Shown here piece after piece: positions 54,751 through 63,165 of a DNA stretch of 64,000 nucleotides. Each line of letters begins with the position of its first letter. The stretch's first letter is position 1. Source of the DNA: Nonomuraea sp. SBT364 (lineage in GTDB: Bacteria; Actinomycetota; Actinomycetes; Streptosporangiales; Streptosporangiaceae). The notes under the pieces are model-generated. The model worked only from the letters and a program-made list of their open reading frames with translations, was not told the origin of the DNA and did no database searches. The DNA is taken from positions 1 to 64,000 of the forward strand of contig NZ_LAVL01000009.1 in NCBI RefSeq assembly GCF_001083785.1, written 5' to 3'. Both the position numbers and the translations under genes were made by a program.

Positions 54751-56836
54751 GGCGCAACACCCGCACGCTGCGTCCCGGCACGGCCACTCCCTCGCCCGCC
54801 CGGCTCATCCGGACGTCCAGCCTGATCGGCATGGCGGTGTCGATCTCGGTCTGCCACATCTCTCCGTAGTCCTTGGGGATCGTGAACCTGATCGTGTCGT
54901 GGTGCGCGTTGAACAGCAGCAGGAACGAGTCGTCCCTGATGGGCCGGCCCCGCCGGTCGGGCTCGGTGATGGCCTCGCCGTTGAGGAAGACGGCCAGCGA
55001 CTTGGCGTAGCCGACATTCCAGTCGCTGTCGGCCATCTCCTCCCCGGAGGGGGTGAGCCAGGCGATGTCGCTCAGACCGCGCACCGGCTTGCCGTAGAAG
55101 AACCTCCTGCGCCGGAAGACCGGATGCTTCTTGCGCAGCGCCGCCAGGCTCTGCGTGAACTCCAGCAGCAGCCAGTTCTCCCTGACGTCCGACCAGTCGA
55201 CCCAGGTGATCTCGTTGTCCTGGCAGTAGCCGTTGTTGTTGCCCTGCTGGGTGCGGCCCAGTTCGTCGCCGTGGGAGAGCATCGGCACGCCCTGGGACAG
55301 GAACAGCGTGGTCAGGAAGTTGCGTTTCTGCTGCTCGCGCAGCGACTCGACGGCCCAGCCCGCCGGGCCTTCCTCGCCGCAGTTCCAGGACCGGTTGTCG
55401 TCGGTGCCGTCGCGGTTGCTCTCCTTGTTGGCCTCGTTGTGCTTGCCGTTGTACGAGACGAGGTCCTGGAGGGTGAAGCCGTCGTGGCAGGTGACGAAGT
55501 TGATCGAGGCGGCCGGGCGGCGGGTGTCGGCCTGGTAGAGGTCGCTCGACCCGGTGAAGCGGTAGCCGAACTCCGGCATCGTGGCCGGCTGCCCGCGCCA
55601 CAGGTCGCGGATCGTGTCGCGGTAGCGGCCGTTCCACTCGGTCCAGCGCGACGGGAAGTTGCCCACCTGATAGCCGCCCGGCCCCACGTCCCACGGCTCG
55701 GCGATGAGCTTGACCTGCGACAGCACCGGGTCCTGCTGGACCAGGTCGAAGAACGCGCTCAGCCGGTCGACCTCGTGCAGCTCACGGGCCAGCGTCGAGG
55801 CCAGGTCGAAGCGGAACCCGTCGACGTGCATCTCGATCACCCAGTAGCGCAGCGAATCCATGATCATCTGCAGCACGTGCGGCGAGCGCATCAGCAGGCT
55901 GTTGCCGGTGCCGGTGGTGTCCATGTAGTAGCGCTTGTCCGTCGGCACCAGCCGGTAGTAGTCGGGGTTGTCGATCCCCTTGAAGCTGAGCGTCGGCCCC
56001 AGGTGGTTGCCCTCGGCCGTGTGGTTGTAGACGACGTCCAGGATGACCTCGATGCCCGCCTCGTGCAGCGCCCGCACCATGGCCTTGAACTCCAGCACCT
56101 GGCCGCCCCGCTGTCCCTGGCTGGAGTAGCGGTTGTGCGGGGCGAAGAAGCCGATCGAGTTGTAGCCCCAGTAGTTGGCCAGCCCGCGCTGCTCCAGGAT
56201 GTGGTCGGTGACGAACTGGTGCACCGGCATCAGTTCCAGCGCCGTCACGCCGAGCTTGGTCAGGTGGTCGAGGATCTCCGGATGCCCGAGCGCCGCGTAG
56301 GTGCCGCGCAGGTGCTTGGGGATCTTGGGATGGCCGATCGTCAGCCCCCGCACGTGCGCCTCGTAGATCACCGTGTCGTGGTACGGCGTGGCGGGCGGCC
56401 GGTCGTGGCCCCAGCCGAAGAACGGGTTGATCACCACCGACCGCGGCACGTAGCGGGCGGAGTCCTTGTCGTTGCGCGTGTCGGGCGAGCCGAAGCGGTA
56501 GCCGTAGACCGCCTCGTTCCACGTCACCCCGCCCTCGATCGCCATCGCGTAGGGGTCGAGCAGCAGCTTGGCCGGGTTGCAGCGCAGCCCGCGCGCCGGC
56601 TCGTAGGGCCCGTGCACCCGGTAGCCGTAGCGCTGCCCCGGGCCGATGCCCGGCAGGTAGCCGTGCCAGATGAACCCGTCGACCTCGCTCAGCTTGACGC
56701 GCGACTCCTTGTTGTCGTCGTCGAACAGGCACAGCTCCACGGCCTTCGCGACCTCGGTGTAGAGCGAGAAGTTGGTGCCCGCGCCGTCGTAGGTCGCCCC
56801 GAGCGGGTAAGGATCTCCCGGCCAGACTTCGATCAT
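54743..56836 (-). CDS. treX: glycogen debranching enzyme (TreX/GlgX)
   Basis: 697 aa; ATG with GGGAG upstream. It hydrolyses alpha-1,6 branches of glycogen/maltodextrin to feed TreY. N-terminal CBM48-like domain (WPGDPYPLGATYDGAGTNFSLY) precedes GH13: D344 (GFRFDLASTL), E380 (KLIAEPWDVG), and a later CHDGFTL. First gene of the treX-treY-treZ operon, so the promoter lies in 56837-56947. Confidence 0.96.
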   Translation of the reverse strand: MIEVWPGDPYPLGATYDGAGTNFSLYTEVAKAVELCLFDDDNKESRVKLSEVDGFIWHGYLPGIGPGQRYGYRVHGPYEPARGLRCNPAKLLLDPYAMAIEGGVTWNEAVYGYRFGSPDTRNDKDSARYVPRSVVINPFFGWGHDRPPATPYHDTVIYEAHVRGLTIGHPKIPKHLRGTYAALGHPEILDHLTKLGVTALELMPVHQFVTDHILEQRGLANYWGYNSIGFFAPHNRYSSQGQRGGQVLEFKAMVRALHEAGIEVILDVVYNHTAEGNHLGPTLSFKGIDNPDYYRLVPTDKRYYMDTTGTGNSLLMRSPHVLQMIMDSLRYWVIEMHVDGFRFDLASTLARELHEVDRLSAFFDLVQQDPVLSQVKLIAEPWDVGPGGYQVGNFPSRWTEWNGRYRDTIRDLWRGQPATMPEFGYRFTGSSDLYQADTRRPAASINFVTCHDGFTLQDLVSYNGKHNEANKESNRDGTDDNRSWNCGEEGPAGWAVESLREQQKRNFLTTLFLSQGVPMLSHGDELGRTQQGNNNGYCQDNEITWVDWSDVRENWLLLEFTQSLAALRKKHPVFRRRRFFYGKPVRGLSDIAWLTPSGEEMADSDWNVGYAKSLAVFLNGEAITEPDRRGRPIRDDSFLLLFNAHHDTIRFTIPKDYGEMWQTEIDTAMPIRLDVRMSRAGEGVAVPGRSVRVLRRV

Positions 56837-56947
56837 CGAGGCTCCCTCACGGTCTCTCCCATGTTCCGTTCCCCCGCTCCCCCGGACAAGCCGTCGGGCA
56901 CCACCTTCCTTCCCCGGCCCTCCGGGCGATCACCTCAGACCGGAGAA

Positions 56948-56995
56948 AAGGGTGAGCCGCCTCCCGCGGCGCGGCACGGGAGGCGGCTCACCCTT
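56948..56995 (-). terminator. strong hairpin in the treX-mscL divergent region
   Basis: A perfect 19-bp stem (56948-56966 with 56977-56995) and 10-nt loop. On the minus strand it is followed by CTTTTCTCC, the pattern of an intrinsic terminator reading toward treX, so it may stop stray transcription into treXYZ or act in its leader. Its 5' flank on the plus strand is AAAA. Confidence 0.7.
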
Positions 56996-57078
56996 CCAGA
57001 ATGCCGGAAAAGGCCCTTTTGCCCACATGGAAAATCGTGCGGGTTTGACCGAGAGCTGCTCGGCAACGTAGCCCTCTC

Positions 57079-57513
57079 ATGGGTGGTTTCAAGAAATTCC
57101 TGTTACGCGGAAACATCGTGGAGCTGGCCGTCGCCGTGATCGTCGGGGCCACGTTCAGCGGGCTCGTGCAGGCCCTGGTCAGGGATCTGGTGACGCCGCT
57201 GATCGGGGCCGTCACCGGCGGGCGGCAGCCCGACTTCGCCGAATACTCCTTCACCGTCAACGGGAGCGAGTTCAAGTACGGCGACTTCGTCAACCATCTG
57301 ATCACGTTCCTGATCATCGCGGCGGTCGTGTACTGGCTGGTCGTGATGCCGATGACGCGGCTGATCAGCCTGTTCGACCGGAACGAGGCGGCGGCCACCA
57401 AGCAGTGCCCCGAGTGCGTGGGCGACATCCCGGCCGAGGCGCGGCGGTGCATGCACTGCACGGTGGAGCTGGTGCCGGCGTCGGAGAAGCCCGGTGGGGG
57501 GCAAATGACGTAA
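57079..57513 (+). CDS. mscL: large-conductance mechanosensitive channel with C-terminal zinc ribbon
   Basis: 144 aa. Typical MscL start GFKKFLLRGNIVELAVAVIVG, first helix about 14-40, external loop, second helix about 70-95. Opens under membrane tension to release solutes on osmotic downshock. Unusually it ends with Cys110-Cys113/Cys124-Cys127 (CPEC...CMHC), a zinc-ribbon-like knuckle, in place of a plain helical bundle. TTGACC at 57045-57050 could be its -35. Divergent from treXYZ. Confidence 0.95.
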   Translation: MGGFKKFLLRGNIVELAVAVIVGATFSGLVQALVRDLVTPLIGAVTGGRQPDFAEYSFTVNGSEFKYGDFVNHLITFLIIAAVVYWLVVMPMTRLISLFDRNEAAATKQCPECVGDIPAEARRCMHCTVELVPASEKPGGGQMT

Positions 57514-57638
57514 TAGCGGGAAATACCTGTCGAAGACGGTCGGGACGCCACGCTGGTGATGGGCGGTCTGGGCGTGGGTTTCGTGTTCTTACGGCCACTA
57601 CCGCACCAAGTGCGGCGACAGTTCGACAAGATGGACGG

Positions 57639-58214
57639 GTGAGCGTTGAGTTGATGGTCTGGGACGAGGCCACCCCAATCTCCAGAGACCGGGCACGGGC
57701 CGCGTACCTGGAGGTCAAGAAGACCGAGCCCGTCAGCGGGGAGCTGCCGGAGATCGCCAAGGAGCTGCCCGGGATCGTCACCGTCTACCGGGACCACGTG
57801 CTGGTGACGATGGACCTGGACACCATGGACGAGATGTCCGCGCAGGTGTTCACGGCCGCGCGGGCGCACGGGCTGGTGTGCTACGACCCGCAGCGCGACC
57901 TGGTGCACAACGTCGCGCCGCTGGGCGTCTACGAGGGCATGCAGCTCCACACCGGCGACGGGCTGATCGTGCACGATCCGGACCTGGGCCTGGTGCACGA
58001 CGTGCTCGCGACGATGTCGCCGCAGAACCCGTTCACGGCCCTGGTCACCTTCGGCCGGCACTTCGTCCAGGTGTCGCCGGGCTTCGAGCTGGAGTACAAG
58101 GAGGGCACGCTGGTCCGCACCATGGTGGACGACCTGGAGGAGGTGCGGCGTGCCTTCCACGAGTACGCGACGGGCGAGCGGGGATTCCTGACCCGTCACG
58201 AGTGGTCGGCCTAG
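57639..58214 (+). CDS. hypothetical protein
   Basis: 191 aa from the GTG at 57639 (an ATG at 57654 is also possible). Early residues MVWDEATPISRDRARAAYLEVK, middle DRDLVHNVAPLGVYEGMQLHTGDGLIVHDPDLGLVHDVLATMSP, end EFEYATGERGFLT. It is acidic, cytosolic and has no recognised motif. The last four bases overlap the PAP2 gene on the other strand. The 125 bp upstream shows no clear promoter. Confidence 0.65.
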   Translation: MSVELMVWDEATPISRDRARAAYLEVKKTEPVSGELPEIAKELPGIVTVYRDHVLVTMDLDTMDEMSAQVFTAARAHGLVCYDPQRDLVHNVAPLGVYEGMQLHTGDGLIVHDPDLGLVHDVLATMSPQNPFTALVTFGRHFVQVSPGFELEYKEGTLVRTMVDDLEEVRRAFHEYATGERGFLTRHEWSA

Positions 58215-58792
58215 CGGGACGCCAGGCGCAGTCGGGCCAGCCGGACGGCCGGGGTGACGGCGCCCACCAGCAGCAGCGCGAACAGCGGCGCGAGCGCCAG
58301 GCCGAGCACGAACCCCACGGCCACGTCGTGCGGGTAGTGCACGCCGACGAACACCCGCGAGAACGACATGACGGCGGCCAGCGGGACGACCACCCAGGCG
58401 AGCGAGCGCCATGCCAGGATGAGCGCCCCCGCCGCGCCGGCCGCGATGACCGAGTGGTTGCTCGGGAACGACCAGTCGTCCACCGGCGGGCACGCGGCGA
58501 TCGTCGCGATCCCGCCCCGGCACGGCCGGTCCTCGCGCACGACGGTCTTGACGACCTCGCTCACCACGTACGCGCAGACCACGCCGGCCGGTCCGGCGAT
58601 GGAGATGGCCAGGTCGCGGGCCGGGGCATGCCGGGAACGCCACCAGCAGAGCATGAACAGCCCGGCGAAGACGAACAGTCCGGCGTCCGTGCCGACCTCG
58701 GCGAGCACGTGCAGCCAGGCGGGCGTGGAGAGAGCGAAGTCGACGATGTCGCGGTACAACTCATGTCCAATCCATAAACAGGGTATGGACAC
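58211..58792 (-). CDS. PAP2-family membrane phosphatase
   Basis: 193 aa. About five or six hydrophobic helices. The three-part acid phosphatase signature is present: KTVVREDRP (82-90), PSNH (110-113, Asn replacing the usual Gly), and SRVFVGVHYPHD (145-156). It acts on lipid phosphates such as undecaprenyl-pyrophosphate or phosphatidate, active site facing outside. Conservative G-to-N change should still allow the His catalysis. Stand-alone gene. Confidence 0.9.
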   Translation of the reverse strand: MSIPCLWIGHELYRDIVDFALSTPAWLHVLAEVGTDAGLFVFAGLFMLCWWRSRHAPARDLAISIAGPAGVVCAYVVSEVVKTVVREDRPCRGGIATIAACPPVDDWSFPSNHSVIAAGAAGALILAWRSLAWVVVPLAAVMSFSRVFVGVHYPHDVAVGFVLGLALAPLFALLLVGAVTPAVRLARLRLASR

Positions 58793-58839
58793 GACATTAT
58801 GGAACGGATCTTGGGCTTCGCTTCAGCCGAATGGACGAT

Positions 58840-59142
58840 CTAGGCGAGGAACCTGCGATCCAGGTCGAGATACTGCTGCTTGAGCTCGCCCTCGGTGATG
58901 AGCCCGCGGTCGAAGGCCTCGGTCGTGGCGTCGCGCTCGGCGACGTAACACGCGGCCATGATCTCGCTGCGCAGGGGCGTGAAGCCGCGTGTCACGCAGT
59001 CGGCGAACACGCTGACCTTGCGCTCCACGGAGTCCGGGGCGACGCTGCAGGCCAGATCCTGCGCCTTGAGCTGGGCGACGGCGTCACGAAGGGTGACGGG
59101 GCCGAGGGAACCGGTGAATCTGGTGTCGAGAGTGATCTTCAC
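58840..59142 (-). CDS. hypothetical protein
   Basis: 100 aa from the GTG at 59142, with GGAGG 9 bp upstream (an in-frame ATG at 59217 has none). It starts VKITLDTRFTGSLGPVTLRDAV, has three cysteines (LACSV, FADCVT, AACYV), and ends with a helix LKQQYLDLDRRFLA. No family recognised. It is divergent from the UspA-like gene, with 77 bp between starts. Confidence 0.65.
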   Translation of the reverse strand: MKITLDTRFTGSLGPVTLRDAVAQLKAQDLACSVAPDSVERKVSVFADCVTRGFTPLRSEIMAACYVAERDATTEAFDRGLITEGELKQQYLDLDRRFLA

Positions 59143-59219
59143 TTCCTTACGCCTCCGTATGTTTGGAACGTCCGGAAAAGGCGGCGTATTCCCTGGTGGG
59201 AGCGGGTAAGGAGGCATGC

Positions 59220-60014
59220 GTGATCGGAGAGCACGTGATCGTCGGCTATACCGACGACGCCGGTGGACGTGACGCTCTCGCCTACGGCGCCGCGATCACG
59301 CGGATCACCGGCGGTGAGCTCACGGTGGCGGCGATCTACCCTCCGGGCAGCCCCGGGCTGGCGGTCGAGTCGCAGGCCGCCCTCGCGCACGCGGCCGGGC
59401 TCCTGGAGGACACCCCGGCCGGGTTCATGGCGTTCGAGAGCCGGGGCGCGGGACGCGGGCTGGCGGTGCTGGCCAGCCGGATCAGGGCCGACCTGGTCGT
59501 CGTCGGATCGGCCGACGGCGGGCAGCACGGGCTGATCTCCCTCGGCAGCACCGCCTCCCACCTGTTGCACCTGTCACCGGAGGCGGTGATGGCGGTGCCC
59601 GCCGGCTACGAGCCGCCCGAGCGGCCCTCCCGGCTCACTCTGGCGTACGTGCACCGGCCGCAGTGCGACGCGGCGGTCGGCAGGGTGGCGGAGGCCGCGC
59701 TGCGGCTCGGCGTGCCGCTCCGGCTGATCACCTTCGACCTGCGCACGGACGATCCCGAGCGCATCAGGGACGACCTGGCCCTGGCCGTCCGCCTGGCCTG
59801 GGAGAGCACCGGCATCGAGGCCGAGGCGGAGGTCGCCGAGGGGCATGACGTGGCCGCCGCGGTGGGCGCGGCCGGGTGGCTGCCGGGCGAGCTGCTGGTC
59901 TGCGCGGCCAGCGAGGACGCCCAGCCGCACCGGGTGTTCATCGGCGAGCTGTCGATGAAGCTGCTGCGCGCCTCGGCCTGGCCGGTCATCGTGCTGCCGC
60001 GCGGCTTCTCCTAA
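59220..60014 (+). CDS. universal stress protein (UspA family), two-domain
   Basis: 264 aa from the GTG at 59220, preceded by AAGGAGG. Two tandem Usp-type Rossmann domains: first VIVGYTDDAGGRDALAYGAAI with LVVVGSADGGQHGLISLGSTASHLL (about 85-120), second LTLAYVHRPQCDAAVGRVAEAA with SMKLLRASAWPVIVLPRG at the end. The GxxG-type ATP loop of domain 1 is altered (GSADGG, then GSTAS). Such proteins respond to starvation, hypoxia or stress. Overlaps the end of the GT4 gene by 4 bp. Confidence 0.9.
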   Translation: MIGEHVIVGYTDDAGGRDALAYGAAITRITGGELTVAAIYPPGSPGLAVESQAALAHAAGLLEDTPAGFMAFESRGAGRGLAVLASRIRADLVVVGSADGGQHGLISLGSTASHLLHLSPEAVMAVPAGYEPPERPSRLTLAYVHRPQCDAAVGRVAEAALRLGVPLRLITFDLRTDDPERIRDDLALAVRLAWESTGIEAEAEVAEGHDVAAAVGAAGWLPGELLVCAASEDAQPHRVFIGELSMKLLRASAWPVIVLPRGFS

Positions 60015-61138
60015 GACTTCTCCCGGCCGCGCCGGGCCCGCTCGTACAGCTCCAGGTAGCGCTCGGCCATGACGGCCGGGGAGAAGCGGCGGCGGGCCTC
60101 GCGGCGGCACTCCTCCGGGTCCAGCTCGTCCACCCGCAGCACCCACTCGGCCAGCTCCTCCTCGGTGTCGGCGAGGAAGCCGGTGCGGCCGTGCTCGATG
60201 ATCTCCGGCAGGCAGCCGCGCCGCAGCCCGACCGGCGGGACGCCGAGCGCCAGCGCCTCGACGATCGCGGTGCCGCCCGGCTCGTCCCACTGGATGGGGA
60301 ACAGCGAGGCGCGGGCCGAGGCGTAGAGCCCGTCCCGCTCCGCGCCGCCGACCGAGCCGATCCAGCGGATGAGGTCGCCGTCCAGATAGGGGGTGACGCG
60401 TTCGAGGTGGTAGCGGACGTCGGGGTGGCCGTGCAGCGGGTGGCCCGGGTCCTGGGCGACCGCGTCCAGCTCGGCGGGCGAGTTCAGCCCGCTCACCGGG
60501 CCGGCCAGCACCAGTGGCAGCCCGAGCTTCTGGCACACCCGGGCCGCGATGTGCTGGCCCTTCAGCCCGCAGACCCGGCCCATGACCACCAGGTGCTCGC
60601 CCCGTTCCGCCCGGATGTCCTCGTCGGCGAGCGGGGTGGCCAGGTGGACGGCGCCGAGCGCGGCCTCGCGCAGCGCCTGGGGCGCGCGGGCGAGCTGCGA
60701 GTGCGAGACGCCGTTGACCGCGATCGACGGCGGGAAGGCCGAGTAGAACTCGGGGTGCTTGCGCAGGTCCCAGTGGAGCGTGTGCAGCACGGGCGGGCCG
60801 CCCAGCGCGGACAGGACGGCGGGCCCGACCACCTCCAGGTGGTCGTGGACCAGGTCGATGTCGTCGCGCCGGCGCAGCTCGCCGGCCAGCCGCGTCTGGT
60901 GGGCGTGCGCGAGGCCCATGACCTGGTTGTACGGCTTCTGCAGGTGGGCGAACTGGCCTTCGGGGAAGACGGTGATGTGCTCGTCGGCCTCCAGCGTGCT
61001 CGTGCCCACCGTCGCGAGCACGACCCGCACACCGCGCTCGCGCAGCGCGGGGACGAGCGTGGCGACGACGTTCTCGATCCCGCCGTAGCCGGGGGGCGGC
61101 ACCGCGAGCCACGGCCCCGCGTTCACCAGGACGTTCAT
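60011..61138 (-). CDS. GT4 family glycosyltransferase
   Basis: 375 aa; ATG overlapping the gpgS stop by ATGA. GT-B fold: N-terminal VPPPGYGGIENVVATLVPALRERG, the inter-domain VNGVSHSQLARAPQA, donor domain VVMGRVCGLKGQHIAARV, and the family E-x7-E-like LFPIQWDEPGGTAIVEALALGVPPV. Coupling to gpgS suggests it acts on the same pathway: e.g. adding mannose or glucose to glucosylglycerate, or glycosylating polymer primers. Donor not known. Confidence 0.88.
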   Translation of the reverse strand: MNVLVNAGPWLAVPPPGYGGIENVVATLVPALRERGVRVVLATVGTSTLEADEHITVFPEGQFAHLQKPYNQVMGLAHAHQTRLAGELRRRDDIDLVHDHLEVVGPAVLSALGGPPVLHTLHWDLRKHPEFYSAFPPSIAVNGVSHSQLARAPQALREAALGAVHLATPLADEDIRAERGEHLVVMGRVCGLKGQHIAARVCQKLGLPLVLAGPVSGLNSPAELDAVAQDPGHPLHGHPDVRYHLERVTPYLDGDLIRWIGSVGGAERDGLYASARASLFPIQWDEPGGTAIVEALALGVPPVGLRRGCLPEIIEHGRTGFLADTEEELAEWVLRVDELDPEECRREARRRFSPAVMAERYLELYERARRGREKS

Positions 61139-62109
61139 GCCACATCCTCCTCCAGTACGAGCGAGGCCAGTGGAGGCCGCTCGGCCACGGCCACATCCAC
61201 CACGTCGGCCCGCCCTTCGAGTCCGAACTGCAGCAGCGTGTGCGAGGGAGGTTCGGAGGTGAGCACCCGGCCCTGCCGCTCCAGCCGGGACCAGGCCGTG
61301 GCCATGATCTGTCCCGCCATGCGGCCCAGCGCGGTGACCGACTGGTGGCTGTGGGTGCGGCAGCCGAGGTCGACCTGGGCCATGGCGTCCAGCCCGGCCG
61401 TCTGGAGCAGGTCGACCAGCAGGCCGAACTCGACCCCGTACTCGGTGACGAAGGGCACCTGCTCCAGGATCCGGCGGCGGGCCGCGTACTCGCCGCCGAG
61501 CGGCTGGCAGAAGCCGGCCAGCTCGGGCCAGAACATGTTGAGCAGGGGCCTGGCGACCAGTTCGGTGACGCGCCCGCCGCCGCCGCGCCGCGCGACGCCG
61601 TCCTCACCGGTGTAGGGCCGTTCGTAGGCGGCCTTGACGAACTGGGTCCTCCGGTCCACGAGCAGCGGCCCGACCAGGCCGGTGACGAAATGCGAACCGA
61701 AGTCGCGCAGGTCGGAGTCCACGAAGACGACGATGTCGCCGGTGGAGGCGGCCAGCCCCTTCCACAGCGCCTCGCCCTTGCCGGTCAGCGGGGGCAGGTG
61801 GGGCAGCACCGCGTCCTGGGCCACCACGCGGGCGCCGGCCGCGGCCGCCCGGACGGCGGTGGCGTCGGTGGAGTGGGAGTCGACGACGAGGATCTCGTCC
61901 ACGAGCGGCGACCGCTCGACCAGGTCACGCCGGATCTCGGTGACGATGTCACCCACGGTGGATTCCTCGTCGCGCGCCGGGAGCACGACGCTCACCGTGG
62001 TCGTCCCCTTGGCGAGGAGTAGGGCGTCTACGGGCCAGTCGGCCGCGGTGCTCGAATGCGGTCCGTACCATTCCTCGACCCTTGCCAAGGCTCGCAGATC
62101 TGTCTCCAT
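61135..62109 (-). CDS. gpgS: glucosyl-3-phosphoglycerate synthase
   Basis: 324 aa from the ATG at 62109 (METDLRALARVEEWYG; an ATG at 62136 adds 9 residues). GT81 family, transfers glucose from a nucleotide sugar to 3-phosphoglycerate, leading to glucosylglycerate, a compatible solute and precursor of methylglucose lipopolysaccharides in actinobacteria. Motifs: VVLPARDEESTVG, GKGEALWKGLAASTGDIVVFVDSDL (DSD 131-133), GGRVTELVARPLL, QPLGGEYAARR, TEYGVEFGLLVD. Close in order to the characterised mycobacterial enzyme. No phosphatase gene follows directly. Confidence 0.93.
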   Translation of the reverse strand: METDLRALARVEEWYGPHSSTAADWPVDALLLAKGTTTVSVVLPARDEESTVGDIVTEIRRDLVERSPLVDEILVVDSHSTDATAVRAAAAGARVVAQDAVLPHLPPLTGKGEALWKGLAASTGDIVVFVDSDLRDFGSHFVTGLVGPLLVDRRTQFVKAAYERPYTGEDGVARRGGGGRVTELVARPLLNMFWPELAGFCQPLGGEYAARRRILEQVPFVTEYGVEFGLLVDLLQTAGLDAMAQVDLGCRTHSHQSVTALGRMAGQIMATAWSRLERQGRVLTSEPPSHTLLQFGLEGRADVVDVAVAERPPLASLVLEEDVA

Positions 62110-62214
62110 ACAGTCAGCCCCGATCTTTGGAGTCACGGTCGGCGACAGCTGCCCGCTCTACGAGTCTTCGAACATGTCTGTTTGTTTTCTTCAATACGTG
62201 GGATATGCCGGGTT

Positions 62215-63165
62215 ATGTTCCCCACGACCCGAGTCGGCATCGTCGGTGCCGGTAATGTTGCCGCTCGACATGCGGAAGTGCTGTCCGGATTCCCCGATGT
62301 GAAGATCGCCGGAATCGCCGACACCGATCCCGATCGAGCCGAAGCACTGGCATCGCAGCATGGCTCCCCCGCTTACGGCGGCCACGCCGACCTGCTGGAG
62401 GCCGGCGAACTCGACGCTGTCTATGTCTGTGTGCCTCCTTTCGCGCACGGTAACCCGGAGCACGACATCTTGTCGTGCGATATCCCCATTTTTGTGGAGA
62501 AGCCACTTTCGCTGGACCTTGCGACCGCAGAAAAGATCGCCGACGAGATCGACCGCCGTGGCCTGCCCTCGGCCGTCGGCCATCACTGGCGCTATCTGGA
62601 CATCCTGGACCGCGCACGGCAGCTGCTCGGCGACCGCCCCGTCCGCCTCGCCCTGGGCCACTGGATGGACAAGGTGCCCCCGGTCGGCTGGTGGCTGAAC
62701 TCCGCCATGTCCGGCGGCCAGACCGTCGAACAGGCCGTCCACGTCCTGGATCTGGCGAGGCTGCTGGTGGGCGAGGTGTCGATGGTGCACGCGGTGCCCG
62801 TCGACGGCGCGATGGACGGCGAGGTCGACCGGGCCACGGCGGCGGTGATGCGGTTCTCCGGCGGCGCGGCGGGTCTGCTGGCCACCACGTGCCTGCTGCG
62901 CGGCAAGCACCGGGTGGGCCTGGAGGTGTGCGCCGAGGGCATCACGCTGGAGCTGAGCGAGACCAGGCTGACCGTCGACGGCCAGGAACTGGTCCAGGAC
63001 GGCGGCCGGGCCAAGGAGCTGGTGGACCGCGCGTTCATCGACGCCGTACAGGGTAAGGACGCCGACGTGCGGGCGCCGTACCGGGAGGCACTGAAGACCC
63101 ACCGGCTGGCGCTCGCCCTGGCGCGGTCGGCGCGGGAACGGGAGCCGGTGATGATCGATGACTGA
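62215..63165 (+). CDS. Gfo/Idh/MocA family oxidoreductase
   Basis: 316 aa from the ATG at 62215. Rossmann motif GIVGAGNVAARHAE (8-21), then IADTDPDRAEALA, and VEKPLSLDLATAEKIAD with the conserved EKP lysine. The second domain contains GHHWRYLDILDRA and GGQTVEQAVHVLDLARLL (family H/D region). Oxidises or reduces a sugar, inositol or related alcohol with NAD(P). It overlaps the next dehydrogenase gene by 8 bp, so both may act consecutively. Divergent from gpgS (105 bp between starts). Confidence 0.92.
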   Translation: MFPTTRVGIVGAGNVAARHAEVLSGFPDVKIAGIADTDPDRAEALASQHGSPAYGGHADLLEAGELDAVYVCVPPFAHGNPEHDILSCDIPIFVEKPLSLDLATAEKIADEIDRRGLPSAVGHHWRYLDILDRARQLLGDRPVRLALGHWMDKVPPVGWWLNSAMSGGQTVEQAVHVLDLARLLVGEVSMVHAVPVDGAMDGEVDRATAAVMRFSGGAAGLLATTCLLRGKHRVGLEVCAEGITLELSETRLTVDGQELVQDGGRAKELVDRAFIDAVQGKDADVRAPYREALKTHRLALALARSAREREPVMIDD

